Shown in pieces: positions 44,136 through 53,127 of a stretch of DNA of 64,000 bases; position 1 is the first letter of the stretch, and every line of letters begins with the position of its first letter. This stretch comes from an uncultured Lachnospiraceae bacterium (lineage in GTDB: Bacteria; Bacillota; Clostridia; Lachnospirales; Lachnospiraceae). The position numbers were made by a program, and so were the translations under genes. The DNA is taken from contig CALYZQ010000001.1 of NCBI GenBank assembly GCA_945609985.1, positions 24,167-88,166 of the forward strand, given 5' to 3'. The notes beneath the pieces were generated by a model. That model saw only the letters and a list, made by a program, of their open reading frames with translations, ran no database searches and was not told the DNA's origin.

Positions 44136-45068
44136 TTACGCCCTTCCAAGCGCTCCTGCAATATCCTCTCTCATATCAATTACCGCTGCTCTGGAGGCCT
44201 CCGCGTAGTTGGCAGCGCCAAACTTTGCATACTTCTCCTGCTGATGGGCTGCGATGATACCGCGGGAGGAGTTAATGATTGCTCCCAATCCATCTTCGTT
44301 GAAGAAGTGTACCAAATCTGCTCCCTTGCCTCCCTGTGCACCGTAGCCGGGTACCAGGATGAAGGTGTTGGGCATCAGCTTGCGGAGAATTTTACCCTGC
44401 TCAGGGTAAGTTGCTCCCACAACCGCTCCCACATAGCTGTAGCTTCCGCTTTCAGGCATGCATGCAGCACCCCACTCAGCCACCTTCTCGCCCATCCACT
44501 CGTAGAGAGGTCTTCCGTCGATGATTCTATCCTGAAACTCGCCGCTGCTGGGGTTAGAGGTCTTTACCAGTACAAAGATACCCTTGCTCTCTTCCTTACA
44601 AACCTTGGTAAAGGGATTGATACCGTCGGAGCCAAGGTAGGGATTCACCGTAGCGAAATCCTCGTCAAAACCGTAGAAAGCGTTATTTCCTACTTGCACC
44701 TTGCCAAGATGGCCTACAGCGTATGCCTCGGAGGTAGAACCGATATCTCCGCGCTTCACATCACCGATTACCACCAAATCCTTTGCCTTACAGTAATCTA
44801 CAGTCTTCTTAAAGGCAATCAGACCGGGTATGCCAAACTGCTCATACATTGCAATCTGGGGTTTTACCGCAGGAACCAAATCATAGATGGCATCCACAAT
44901 TCCCTTGTTGTACTGCCAGATAGCCTCTGCCGCACCCTCTAAGGTCTCGCCAAACTCATCAAATGCCGCCTTCTTAATCTGCTCCGGTACAAACTTCATC
45001 ATAGGGTCAAGGCCTACTACGATGGGAGCATTGGTTTTCTGAATCTTTTCAATCAGTTTGTTAATCAT
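44136..45068 (-). CDS. pyrF: Orotidine 5'-phosphate decarboxylase (long, type 2)
   Basis: 310 residues, last step of UMP synthesis. Features of the long subfamily are PIVVGLDPMMKFVPEQIKK, VKPQIAMYEQFGIPGL, the catalytic DVKRGDIGSTSEAYA, LVKTSNPSSGEFQD, FILVPGYGAQGGKGAD and INSSRGI. The start ATG 45068 (MINKLIEKI) follows GGAGAACCGT; the track start 45080 lies inside the site. It is 80 bases downstream of nrdD. A plain hairpin between them lacks a U tract on this strand, so read-through from nrdD is possible. Confidence 0.94.
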   Translation of the reverse strand: MINKLIEKIQKTNAPIVVGLDPMMKFVPEQIKKAAFDEFGETLEGAAEAIWQYNKGIVDAIYDLVPAVKPQIAMYEQFGIPGLIAFKKTVDYCKAKDLVVIGDVKRGDIGSTSEAYAVGHLGKVQVGNNAFYGFDEDFATVNPYLGSDGINPFTKVCKEESKGIFVLVKTSNPSSGEFQDRIIDGRPLYEWMGEKVAEWGAACMPESGSYSYVGAVVGATYPEQGKILRKLMPNTFILVPGYGAQGGKGADLVHFFNEDGLGAIINSSRGIIAAHQQEKYAKFGAANYAEASRAAVIDMREDIAGALGRA

Positions 45069-45162
45069 ACGGTTCTCCATTCCGAAGTGCGTGATTCACC
45101 TCTATATATTTTTGCATGCGTAAGGCGTTGTCACAAACAACAACGCCTTTTATTTCTTGCTA

Positions 45163-47553
45163 TTATACCAAAACCTCTGTCAGTTGGTCAACATATTTCT
45201 TGATGTTTGAAGCATTCACGTACTTCTTGGAACTTCCATCCTCTACCACTACAAGAGTAGGTGCCTGCATCACACCGAAGCGTGTTGCCAATTCCATATT
45301 TTCTTCCGCATCAATTACCACATAATCTACATCCTGCAGATATTCCTTTGCCAGCTTGCAGTTGGGACAGGTTTTGGTGGTAAACAGGTACTTGATATTG
45401 TCAGTACTCTCTTCGCCTTCCTGTACATTCTCTTTTATGTCGGACAAGGTTACGGAAGCATCCACGGGGCGCTTCAACACAGAATGCTCTACATCATACT
45501 CTGTACGGTTGGTGTACTCCTGAAGCTTACCGTCGTTCCAATTCTGAACAGGACGATAGTAGCCTGTGATACGGCTGTAAACCTCAGTCCTTGCACCACA
45601 GTGAGGACATTCCTTCACCTCACCTGCCAAATAACCGTGCTCCTTACAGATAGAATAGGTAGGAGACATGGTGTAGTAGGGCAGTTTATAGTTTTCTGCA
45701 ATTTTACGTACTAATGACGCTGCCGCTTTCCAATCGGGAAGCTTTTCGCCCAAGAATGCGTGGAATACAGTACCTGATGTATAAAGTGTCTGCAATTCGT
45801 CCTGAATATCCAGAGCATCAAATATATCTGTGGTATAATCTACAGGCAGATGTGAGGAGTTGGTGTAGTATGGTACATCTCCCACCTTTCCTGCTGTTTT
45901 AATCATAGGGAATTTCTTTCTGTCATGCTTAGCAAGACGGTATGTGGTACTCTCTGCAGGAGTAGCCTCCAGATTGTATAAGTCACCGTACTGCTCCTGA
46001 TAATCGGAAAGTCTCTCACGCATATGGTTCAATACTTCTTTTGTAAACTCCTGTGTGCGCTCATCCGTCATGTCTGCGCGCAGCCAGTTTGCATTCAGCC
46101 CCACTTCATTCATTCCAATCAGTCCGATAGTGGAGAAATGATTGTCAAAGGAGCCTAAGTATCTCTTGGTATAAGGGTACAGTCCCTCCTCCAAAAGCTT
46201 GGAAATAACGCCTCTCTTAATCTTAAGGGAACGTGCTGCCAAATCCATCATACGGTTCAGTCTGGCATAAAACTCATCCTTATTGGCAGACATATAGGCA
46301 ATACGGGGCATATTGATGGTAACAACGCCCACACTTCCGGTACTCTCTCCGGAACCAAAGAAACCACCTGTCTTCTTGCGAAGTTCTCTTAAGTCCAGTC
46401 TCAGACGGCAGCACATACTGCGCACGTCACTGGGTTCCATATCAGAGTTAATATAATTAGAGAAATAAGGTGTACCATACTTTGCTGTCATCTCAAATAA
46501 CAAACGGTTATTCTCTGTATCGGACCAGTCAAAATCACTGGTAATGGAGTAGGTAGGAATCGGATACTGGAAGCCTCTACCGTTGGAATCACCCTCGATC
46601 ATGGTCTCAATAAATGCCTTGTTGACCATGTCCATCTCTTTCTTACAATCCTTGTATTTGAAATCCATCTCCTTGCCACCCACGATTGCAGGAAGCTCAG
46701 CCAAATCGTTAGGCACGGTCCAATCCAAGGTAATATTGGAGAAGGGAGCCTGGGTCCCCCAACGGCTGGGAGTATTTACACCATAGATAAATGCCTCAAT
46801 ACACTTCTTTACTTCACCATAGCTTAAGTTATCTACCTTTACAAAGGGAGCAAGGTAAGTATCAAAGGAAGAAAATGCCTGTGCACCCGCCCACTCATTC
46901 TGCATGATGCCAAGGAAGTTAACCATCTGGTTGCACAGAACGGATAAATGTCTTGCAGGCGCGGAAGTAATCTTACCCGTAATACCGCCAAGTCCTTCTG
47001 TAATCAGCTGTTTCAAAGACCAGCCTGCGCAGTAACCTGTAAGCATTGACAAATCATGAATATGAATGTCCGCATTTCTGTGCGCCTCGGCAATTTCCTC
47101 ATCATAAATCTCAGATAACCAGTAGTTTGCGGTAACAGCACCGGAGTTACTCAAAATCAAACCACCCACGGAATAGGTTACGGTAGAATTCTCTTTTACA
47201 CGCCAGTCCTCTACCTTCACATAGCTGTTTACCACATCCTTATAATCCAAAATGGTGGACTTCATGGTACGCATCTTTTCTCTCTGCTTACGATACAGAA
47301 TGTATGCCTTTGCCACCTCTTCATAGCCTGCCTGTCCCAAAACACGCTCCACGCTGTCCTGAATATCCTCAACATGAACAGACCCTTCGGAAACCTTGGG
47401 CTGAAAATCTGCAGTTACACGAAGTGCCAACAAATCCACGATGTCATTATTGTAATTCATCTCCGTAGCAGTAAATGCCTTCATAATGGCATCGTTGATT
47501 TTAGTCAGTGTGAAATCTGCTTTTGCACCATCTCTTTTGATTACCTGAAACAT
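45163..47553 (-). CDS. nrdD: Anaerobic ribonucleoside-triphosphate reductase fused to a thioredoxin-like domain
   Basis: 796 residues, class III glycyl-radical reductase making deoxynucleotides without oxygen. An N-terminal ATP-cone (MFQVIKRDGAKADFTLTKINDAIMKAF) is followed by the barrel (HIHDLSMLTGYCAGWSLKQLI, AFSSFDTYLAPFVKVDNL). A zinc site CPHCGARTEVYSRITGYYRPVQNWNDGK bears the radical Gly. The last 75 residues (IKYLFTTKTCPNCKLAKEYL... MQAPTLVVVEDG) are a thioredoxin/glutaredoxin-like domain with CPNC. The start is ATG 47553, 6 nt behind GGAGG. No nrdG activase gene is adjacent. Confidence 0.93.
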   Translation of the reverse strand: MFQVIKRDGAKADFTLTKINDAIMKAFTATEMNYNNDIVDLLALRVTADFQPKVSEGSVHVEDIQDSVERVLGQAGYEEVAKAYILYRKQREKMRTMKSTILDYKDVVNSYVKVEDWRVKENSTVTYSVGGLILSNSGAVTANYWLSEIYDEEIAEAHRNADIHIHDLSMLTGYCAGWSLKQLITEGLGGITGKITSAPARHLSVLCNQMVNFLGIMQNEWAGAQAFSSFDTYLAPFVKVDNLSYGEVKKCIEAFIYGVNTPSRWGTQAPFSNITLDWTVPNDLAELPAIVGGKEMDFKYKDCKKEMDMVNKAFIETMIEGDSNGRGFQYPIPTYSITSDFDWSDTENNRLLFEMTAKYGTPYFSNYINSDMEPSDVRSMCCRLRLDLRELRKKTGGFFGSGESTGSVGVVTINMPRIAYMSANKDEFYARLNRMMDLAARSLKIKRGVISKLLEEGLYPYTKRYLGSFDNHFSTIGLIGMNEVGLNANWLRADMTDERTQEFTKEVLNHMRERLSDYQEQYGDLYNLEATPAESTTYRLAKHDRKKFPMIKTAGKVGDVPYYTNSSHLPVDYTTDIFDALDIQDELQTLYTSGTVFHAFLGEKLPDWKAAASLVRKIAENYKLPYYTMSPTYSICKEHGYLAGEVKECPHCGARTEVYSRITGYYRPVQNWNDGKLQEYTNRTEYDVEHSVLKRPVDASVTLSDIKENVQEGEESTDNIKYLFTTKTCPNCKLAKEYLQDVDYVVIDAEENMELATRFGVMQAPTLVVVEDGSSKKYVNASNIKKYVDQLTEVLV

Positions 47554-47604
47554 CATATACCTCCGACATAAGTTCTTTTGTATGCGTCTTGCGCTCTGTA
47601 AATC

Positions 47605-47633
47605 ATTGTAGCACTTTATATGGTAAAAGTCAA
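47605..47633 (-). promoter_or_regulatory. Promoter for nrdD
   Basis: On the minus strand TTGACT, 17 bases, TACAAT, about 50 bases before nrdD and directly downstream of the NrdR boxes. Confidence 0.75.
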
Positions 47634-47640
47634 CGAGAAG

Positions 47641-47656
47641 ACACAAGATATTGTGG
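47641..47656 (-). promoter_or_regulatory. NrdR box 1
   Basis: ACACAAGATATTGTGG matches the near-palindromic NrdR consensus (acaCwAtATaTwGtgt). It lies just upstream of the nrdD -35 element. Confidence 0.8.
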
Positions 47657-47671
47657 TTATTTTATTTATAA

Positions 47672-47687
47672 CCATCAGATATTGTGT
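47672..47687 (-). promoter_or_regulatory. NrdR box 2
   Basis: CCATCAGATATTGTGT is a second NrdR box placed exactly 31 bases from the first, three helical turns, as is typical of NrdR-controlled ribonucleotide reductase promoters. Confidence 0.8.
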
Positions 47688-47743
47688 GTGTATGTGAGAT
47701 TTTTTAAACAGATTGCACAATAGGAATAATTTGGAAACGCTAT

Positions 47744-47792
47744 AAAAAGAGCGGTTGTATTTTAGTTTCTCTAAAATACAACCGCTCTTTTT
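47744..47792. terminator. Perfect 22-bp hairpin between divergent genes
   Basis: AAAAAGAGCGGTTGTATTTTAG and CTAAAATACAACCGCTCTTTTT are exact inverted copies around TTTCT. Both flanks end in T runs, so it would work as a bidirectional terminator. It lies upstream of both nrdD (-) and the XRE gene (+), where no gene ends. Confidence 0.75.
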
Positions 47793-47890
47793 TACATATT
47801 TTATGACATTTCTGAAATTCTATTTCTTATAGCGTGAAATCCGCTAAAATATAGCTAGTAATTACTACAATCAGGGAAAGGACGGATAGC

Positions 47891-48235
47891 ATGAATATCG
47901 GTGAAACAATTACCAGACTGCGTTTTGAAAAAGGCATTTATCAAAAAGAACTGGCTTCCTATCTAAATCTTTCCGTGGGAACCATCTCTAATTACGAACA
48001 GGGTATTCATTACCCTGATTTGAATACCCTGTGCAAAATAGCTGATTTTTTCGGTGTTACCACTGACTACCTGTTAGGCCGTACTTCTCACCGCTATGCG
48101 CCGGAGACCCTAAACCTTTCACTGACAGATACCTACACTGTATCAGACATGGTGAATACCACGCTTGAATTATCTCCGCAGAATGTAAATTCCATCATTT
48201 CTTATCTGCAATATTTAAGAAACAGTGAACTCTGA
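47891..48235 (+). CDS. XRE-family helix-turn-helix regulator
   Basis: 114 residues. The N-terminal HTH is IGETITRLRFEKGIYQKELASYLNLSVGTISNYEQGIHYPDLNTLCKIADFFGVTTDYLLGR, the standard phage-repressor-like form. The short C-terminal region (SDMVNTTLELSPQNVNSIISYLQYL) may mediate dimerisation. ATG 47891 follows GGAAAGGACGG. It is divergent from nrdD and ends one base before the stop of the convergent TPR gene. Target genes unknown. Confidence 0.9.
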   Translation: MNIGETITRLRFEKGIYQKELASYLNLSVGTISNYEQGIHYPDLNTLCKIADFFGVTTDYLLGRTSHRYAPETLNLSLTDTYTVSDMVNTTLELSPQNVNSIISYLQYLRNSEL

Positions 48236-49279
48236 TTATCTGGTTGACAAGAACTGTCGCTCTCTTTTGGCAGTCTCATCATCCGGATAATTTTTTATGT
48301 ATTGCTCCAAAAGTCGTAATGCTTCTTTATATTCTGAAAGATACTCATATGCTACAATTTCATTAAAAGACAAACTCTGCAATACCTCGTTATCCGTTAA
48401 AAGCTTACCTTTTTGAAATGCCTCCAATGCCTTAGCATAATCTTTCTTCTTCATTTCACACAGTCCCAGCTGATTATACACCGAAGCATTCTCACCATAT
48501 TTGTTGAGATAACCATTGTAAACACTTGCCGCATAATTGTAATCACCGGTGGCTTCATACGCTTTACCCAGATACAGATAGCTTTCAGCACCGCCTTTGT
48601 CCTTTGCTTCTTCCAAAGCAAGATACGCCTGCTGATATTCACCGAGATAATAATACATCCGCCCCACATTATATGCTGTCATATGTTTGTCTTTGCGTTC
48701 CAGCGCCTGCTGCAGATATTTTTTGCCGTCATCCCCCATACCGAAATGCTCCATGCACTCATAAATCTCAATAATTCTGTCATAATTTGCAGGCTCCATT
48801 GATATGGTCTTGTCAAAGTCTTCTTTCGCTCCGGAATAATCCATTAGCTCCATTCGCACATTTCCTCTTAAAAAATATGCATCCTTCTCTTCCGGCCGCA
48901 ACGCCAAAATAGCATTATAACAACTAAGCGCTTCCGCATACTGACCATTTTTGCTGTATGCTGCCGCCAGATAAAAATTCAGGTCAAAATCCATATCGGA
49001 AATCAAACCGTTACTGCCGGACAACGATTCATTAAAGCAGGCTATCGCCTGTTCATAATCCGTAAGTCCCATGTAGGCAATCCCTTTTCCTCTTGCAATC
49101 AGGCGCTCATCCTCCGAAAGAGCCTGCGCCTCTTCAAACAGCAAAAGAGCCCCCTCATAATCGAGAGCGGTGATTGCCGCCATGCCCTCTGAAATTTTCG
49201 CTTTGCCGTCCCCGCAGCCGGTCAGACACAAAATAGTCCCACATGCCGCCAGAATCAGCTTTATCCGGCCATACTTCAT
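48236..49279 (-). CDS. TPR-repeat lipoprotein
   Basis: 347 residues. The lipoprotein signal RIKLILAACGTILCLTGCGDG has lipobox L-T-G-C. About eight tetratricopeptide units follow (EGALLLFEEAQALSEDERLIARGKGIAYMGLTDYEQAIACF, NGQYAEALSCYNAILALRPEEKDAYFLRGN and later units). TPR lipoproteins act as scaffolds at the outer face of the membrane; the partner is unknown. ATG 49279 lies 9 nt after GGAAGG. It is convergent with the XRE gene with no intergenic bases. Confidence 0.88.
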   Translation of the reverse strand: MKYGRIKLILAACGTILCLTGCGDGKAKISEGMAAITALDYEGALLLFEEAQALSEDERLIARGKGIAYMGLTDYEQAIACFNESLSGSNGLISDMDFDLNFYLAAAYSKNGQYAEALSCYNAILALRPEEKDAYFLRGNVRMELMDYSGAKEDFDKTISMEPANYDRIIEIYECMEHFGMGDDGKKYLQQALERKDKHMTAYNVGRMYYYLGEYQQAYLALEEAKDKGGAESYLYLGKAYEATGDYNYAASVYNGYLNKYGENASVYNQLGLCEMKKKDYAKALEAFQKGKLLTDNEVLQSLSFNEIVAYEYLSEYKEALRLLEQYIKNYPDDETAKRERQFLSTR

Positions 49280-49312
49280 CCTGGTCATCCTTCCGTAATA
49301 ACTACTTTTTCC

Positions 49313-49756
49313 TTACTCAGCAAGTTCAGAGGTACAGTGTGCACATCTTGTAGCATCAATTGCAATTTCACTCTTACAGAAAGGACAAATCTTGGTCGTA
49401 GGTGCCGGTGCAGGCTCGTCCTCCTTTTTCTTGCGGGAGGTCTTATCGTTCAACATATTGATAAACTTCACCAGGCAGAAGATGACAAATGCTGTAATGA
49501 TAAAATTAATTACTGCAGTAATAAAATTACCGTACATCAGCATGGGAGCTTCTTCACCTTCTCCCATCTTAAGTACCAGATTGCTGAAATCGGTTCCTCC
49601 GAACAATCCCAATACAGGTGTCAGGATGTCCTTATTAAGGGAAGTCACAATAGCGGTAAATGCACCGCCGACAATAACACCGACTGCCATATCCATTACG
49701 TTTCCACGCATAATAAATTTCTTAAATTCTCCAAAAAAACCTTTTCCTTTGCTCAT
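49313..49756 (-). CDS. mscL: Large-conductance mechanosensitive channel with C-terminal zinc ribbon
   Basis: 147 residues. Standard MscL: amphipathic N-terminus [34 protein letters not shown] (first helix, pore-lining) and second helix [25 protein letters not shown]. The cytoplasmic tail carries an added zinc-ribbon-like module [18 protein letters not shown]. It opens on osmotic downshock to release solutes. ATG 49756 has GGAGG upstream. The TPR lipoprotein gene follows after 33 bases and may be co-transcribed. Confidence 0.95.
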   Translation of the reverse strand: MSKGKGFFGEFKKFIMRGNVMDMAVGVIVGGAFTAIVTSLNKDILTPVLGLFGGTDFSNLVLKMGEGEEAPMLMYGNFITAVINFIITAFVIFCLVKFINMLNDKTSRKKKEDEPAPAPTTKICPFCKSEIAIDATRCAHCTSELAE

Positions 49757-49918
49757 TATAAATCCTCCAACTTTTGTAAATAATAAATCATCTATTCATA
49801 ATAGTAGCACAACCTGTTAAAAGTCTCAAGGACTTCCTATTGTTTTTCCCTTTTCAATCAATGCAGTTTAGAGTATAATAAATGCAAAATATATTTGTAC
49901 AATCTTCCGGGGTGAAAC

Positions 49919-50890
49919 ATGCAACGCATCAACAGCGACATTAAACAAAACAACTTCAAACAGATTTATCTTCTCTACGGCGAAGAGCGTTACCTGAAAA
50001 AGCAGTACACGGATCGGTTACACAAAGCTATGTGTAATGAAGGCGACAGCATGAACACGCATTTTTATGAAGGGAAGGACATCTCTGTAGGAGAAATTAT
50101 CGACCTTTCCGAAACCCTCCCTTTTCTTTCGGAGCGCAGAGTCATTTTTATAAGCAACAGCAATCTATTCAAATCCGGCGGCGAGAAAATGGCAGAATAC
50201 CTGGCTTCTCCCAATGAAACCACTTATTTTGTTTTTACGGAAAGCGAAGTAGATAAACGAAGCAAGCTGTTTAAAGCCGTACAAAACAACGGTTGCGTGG
50301 TAGAATTCGGAGTCCAGGATGAAAACACCCTAAAGCGTTGGATTGCCGGCATTGTCGGCAGAGACAACAAGAAAATTGCGGAACGGACTGTTACTCTTTT
50401 CCTCACAAAGACCGGAACGGACATGGAAAACATTCAGATGGAGCTGGAAAAGCTTCTTTGCTACTGCATGGACCGTGATGTCATTACGGATGAGGATGTG
50501 GAGGCAGTCTGCGTAAACCGCATTTCCAATCATATTTTTGACATGGTAAATGCCATTGCATCCGGCAATACCAAAGAAGCATTGTCCCTCTATTATGACC
50601 TGCTTGCACTAAAGGAACCTGCCATGCGCATTCTGTTTCTGATTGCCCGTCAATACAATCTGCTTTTACAGACCAAGGAGTTGAAACAGAAAGGTTTTTC
50701 CGACAAGGATATTGCCTCCAAAATCGGCGTACCTCCCTTTGTAGCAGGCAAATATGTCGCTCAAGCCTCCCGCTTTAAGACCTCGGACTTAAAAGCCTTT
50801 GTCAAACGCTGCGTGGAGACGGAGGAAGCAGTCAAGACCGGACATATGAACGATGTCATCAGTGTGGAAATGTTAATTGTATCAGCGTAA
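49919..50890 (+). CDS. holA: DNA polymerase III, delta subunit
   Basis: 323 residues, the clamp-loader wrench. It begins with the N-terminal fold FKQIYLLYGEERYLKKQYTDRL, then LSETLPFLSERRVIFISNS, and the C-terminal three-helix collar (LYYDLLALKEPAMRILFLIARQYNLLLQTKEL, KIGVPPFVAGKYVAQASRF). Normal length. ATG 49919 follows CCGGGGTGAAAC, with TATAAT about 45 bases upstream. In many Firmicutes it follows comEC on the same strand; here it faces comEC and the ends overlap by 9 bases. Confidence 0.94.
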   Translation: MQRINSDIKQNNFKQIYLLYGEERYLKKQYTDRLHKAMCNEGDSMNTHFYEGKDISVGEIIDLSETLPFLSERRVIFISNSNLFKSGGEKMAEYLASPNETTYFVFTESEVDKRSKLFKAVQNNGCVVEFGVQDENTLKRWIAGIVGRDNKKIAERTVTLFLTKTGTDMENIQMELEKLLCYCMDRDVITDEDVEAVCVNRISNHIFDMVNAIASGNTKEALSLYYDLLALKEPAMRILFLIARQYNLLLQTKELKQKGFSDKDIASKIGVPPFVAGKYVAQASRFKTSDLKAFVKRCVETEEAVKTGHMNDVISVEMLIVSA

Positions 50891-53113
50891 GGGAAGGAAT
50901 GTACGCACCTCTATTTCTTTCTTTAAACTTACCGTGACCGCTCCACATTCCGGTGTCGTCAATACGATACTGCCCGCATCAGCAAGTCTTGTCAGTGTGT
51001 CCGGATGCGGATGCCCGTAAGAATTATATCTGCCGCAGGAAACTACAGACACCTGTGGCTTAAATTGTCGCAAAAACTGTTCTGACGTGGCATATCGTGA
51101 ACCATGATGTGCCACCTTCAAAACTGCACTGCCACCAATACCATAGTGTCGCAGCTTATCTGTCAGCATTTCTTCTCCCTCACCATCCACATCACCTGTC
51201 AATAATAGGGTAAGCTTCCCTTCCTTCCCTCTGTCATTCCACAATTCCACATAGAAGCACTGTGAGGAAGCATTGTCTTCACCCTGAAAATCCTTTGACG
51301 GATGCAGACACAGAACGGATGATGTTTTACCTTTTAGTTGCATACCTGCACATATCTCCCCCGGCAGATACACACGCTCTATTGTAATTCCCTCCTGTTT
51401 AGCAAAGCCCAACAGTTCCTCCACTCCGCTCTTATGGTCCAAGTCATCATGGGACACAAACACTCCATCCAGTTTTCTGATGCCATTGTATTTGAGAAAG
51501 GGTAACAGGACATATCTGCCCACTTCATCCCTGCTACTGCTGCCACAATCAAACAGATAGTTTTCACCTGATGCAGACTTCACAAAGATACAATCCCCCT
51601 GCCCCACATCCAGAAACGTTACCTTACAAGTGCCGGAAATTCTCACACTCAAAATAATGACTGCCACCGCCAGCAACGCAGGTTGTACTAGTTTCCCATA
51701 TGTATCCATAACTGTTATTTTACGTTTCCTTCTCATATTTCCCAAAAGCACTACAGTAAACCATATGGCATAATAGAAAGCCATCTGCCATGCATCCGGT
51801 CTTCCCGGATTCCAGGTATGAAAAGGCAATCCTTCAAACAACCTGCACAGCCACTCGTATCCTGTAAGCACCAGGCAGTCCACTGTCCCCAATATGCCAA
51901 AACCGGGTAACAGCATGGCAAACAATCCAAAGCACAAAACCATCCCCATTAAAGGTAATATCAACAGATTTAAGAGCATGGAATATACCGGCACCTCATA
52001 ATAAAACCACAGCATTACCGGCAAGGTGGTGAGCGTCACGGACACTCCCGACAAAAGTGACTGTTTGACAACATTCACCGTATGATTGCTTAGTACTGCA
52101 ATAATACTCATAAACCTGCCTCTATATTTTCTCTGAAACACCCTGCTTTTCTTCATCTCACCTCCTGTAAGCGCGGGATACAGCACACCAATACCAAGTA
52201 CCGCACCAAAGGATAGCAAAAATCCTGCGTGGCGCAGGTACTCCGGATTTTGCAGCACCATAACTGCTCCCATAATTCCAAGCGCTGTAAGCATGTCATA
52301 GGTTCGTCCGAAAACATGGGACAACATTTTAATAAGATACATACCGATTGCCCGTGTTGCAGAAATACTCATTCCCGTAAGCACCCCATACAGCAACAAA
52401 ATGGTACCTCCGATAACAGCGGCAGCACAAGTGGGCACTCCCAGCTTTCGAAGCAATTGATATAGGCTGATTCCTACAATTGTAATGTGCAATCCGGATA
52501 TCGATAAGATATGTACAATACCATTGCGCTTATACAATGCCTTCAATTCCCTATCTGTCTCTTTGTTTTCTCCCAGCAGCATGGTACACATAACTGAAGC
52601 TTCCTTTGACGGAAATATCTGATATAACCGCTTCTTCCAATATTGCTTCAATTGATATAAAATGTCTGCCACCCCGGAGTACCGTTCTCCCTCTGCCACT
52701 ATTTCCACCTGCTTTATGCACCCTGCAATCTTCAAGGAAGCATAATATGACCTGCTGCTAAACTCTCCCGGATTTGTAGCCTCCGAAAAAAGCGCAAAAT
52801 CTCCCAAAACCGTAACATCACTGCCCAGCTTCAGTCTTTCACTTCCCTCATATTCACATATCAGGTTATCTTGTAATTTTATTGTTTGTTTGAGATTTTC
52901 CTGCTGCAGAACCGCAGCATTTTCATGAATAATAATTGAACTTAAATAAAATCTGTCCTGCTCTTTTTTGTAAACCCTGCCGGTAAGCAAAAGCCTTTCC
53001 TTTGCAGAGTCAAATTGTCTATATAGCTGCATGTCTGCATCCTCATCCATTAAGAGACGCAGACATGCTATCACAATCAGACACAGGCAGACCACCAAAA
53101 GCGGTCTCTTCAT
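50882..53113 (-). CDS. comEC: ComEC/Rec2 DNA-uptake channel
   Basis: 743 residues. The N-terminal membrane anchor and OB-like extracellular domain are followed by the competence domain with many spans (RNGIVHILSISGLHITIVGISLYQLL, GVLTGMSISATRAIGMYLIKML, LLLNLLILPLMGMVLCFGLFAMLLPG). The metallo-beta-lactamase-like C-terminal domain has VTFLDVGQGDCIFV, the metal motif VSHDDLDHKSGVEELL and LLLTGDVDGEGEEML. ComEC moves single-stranded DNA into the cell. Start ATG 53113 follows AAAGGATACGGT. It is 14 bases after the GerMN gene; last gene of a comEA-RR-HK-GerMN-comEC run. Confidence 0.94.
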   Translation of the reverse strand: MKRPLLVVCLCLIVIACLRLLMDEDADMQLYRQFDSAKERLLLTGRVYKKEQDRFYLSSIIIHENAAVLQQENLKQTIKLQDNLICEYEGSERLKLGSDVTVLGDFALFSEATNPGEFSSRSYYASLKIAGCIKQVEIVAEGERYSGVADILYQLKQYWKKRLYQIFPSKEASVMCTMLLGENKETDRELKALYKRNGIVHILSISGLHITIVGISLYQLLRKLGVPTCAAAVIGGTILLLYGVLTGMSISATRAIGMYLIKMLSHVFGRTYDMLTALGIMGAVMVLQNPEYLRHAGFLLSFGAVLGIGVLYPALTGGEMKKSRVFQRKYRGRFMSIIAVLSNHTVNVVKQSLLSGVSVTLTTLPVMLWFYYEVPVYSMLLNLLILPLMGMVLCFGLFAMLLPGFGILGTVDCLVLTGYEWLCRLFEGLPFHTWNPGRPDAWQMAFYYAIWFTVVLLGNMRRKRKITVMDTYGKLVQPALLAVAVIILSVRISGTCKVTFLDVGQGDCIFVKSASGENYLFDCGSSSRDEVGRYVLLPFLKYNGIRKLDGVFVSHDDLDHKSGVEELLGFAKQEGITIERVYLPGEICAGMQLKGKTSSVLCLHPSKDFQGEDNASSQCFYVELWNDRGKEGKLTLLLTGDVDGEGEEMLTDKLRHYGIGGSAVLKVAHHGSRYATSEQFLRQFKPQVSVVSCGRYNSYGHPHPDTLTRLADAGSIVLTTPECGAVTVSLKKEIEVRTFLPLR

Positions 53114-53127
53114 ACCGTATCCTTTCT

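Noticed and set aside
43986-44942. 318-residue plus-strand ORF
   Set aside because: Antisense shadow of pyrF and its terminator region; no domain, and pyrF is certain.
45118-45152. Terminator for nrdD
   Set aside because: The hairpin (AAGGCGTTGT..ACAACGCCTT) has its T run on the plus strand only, so it is not a proper terminator for the minus-strand gene.
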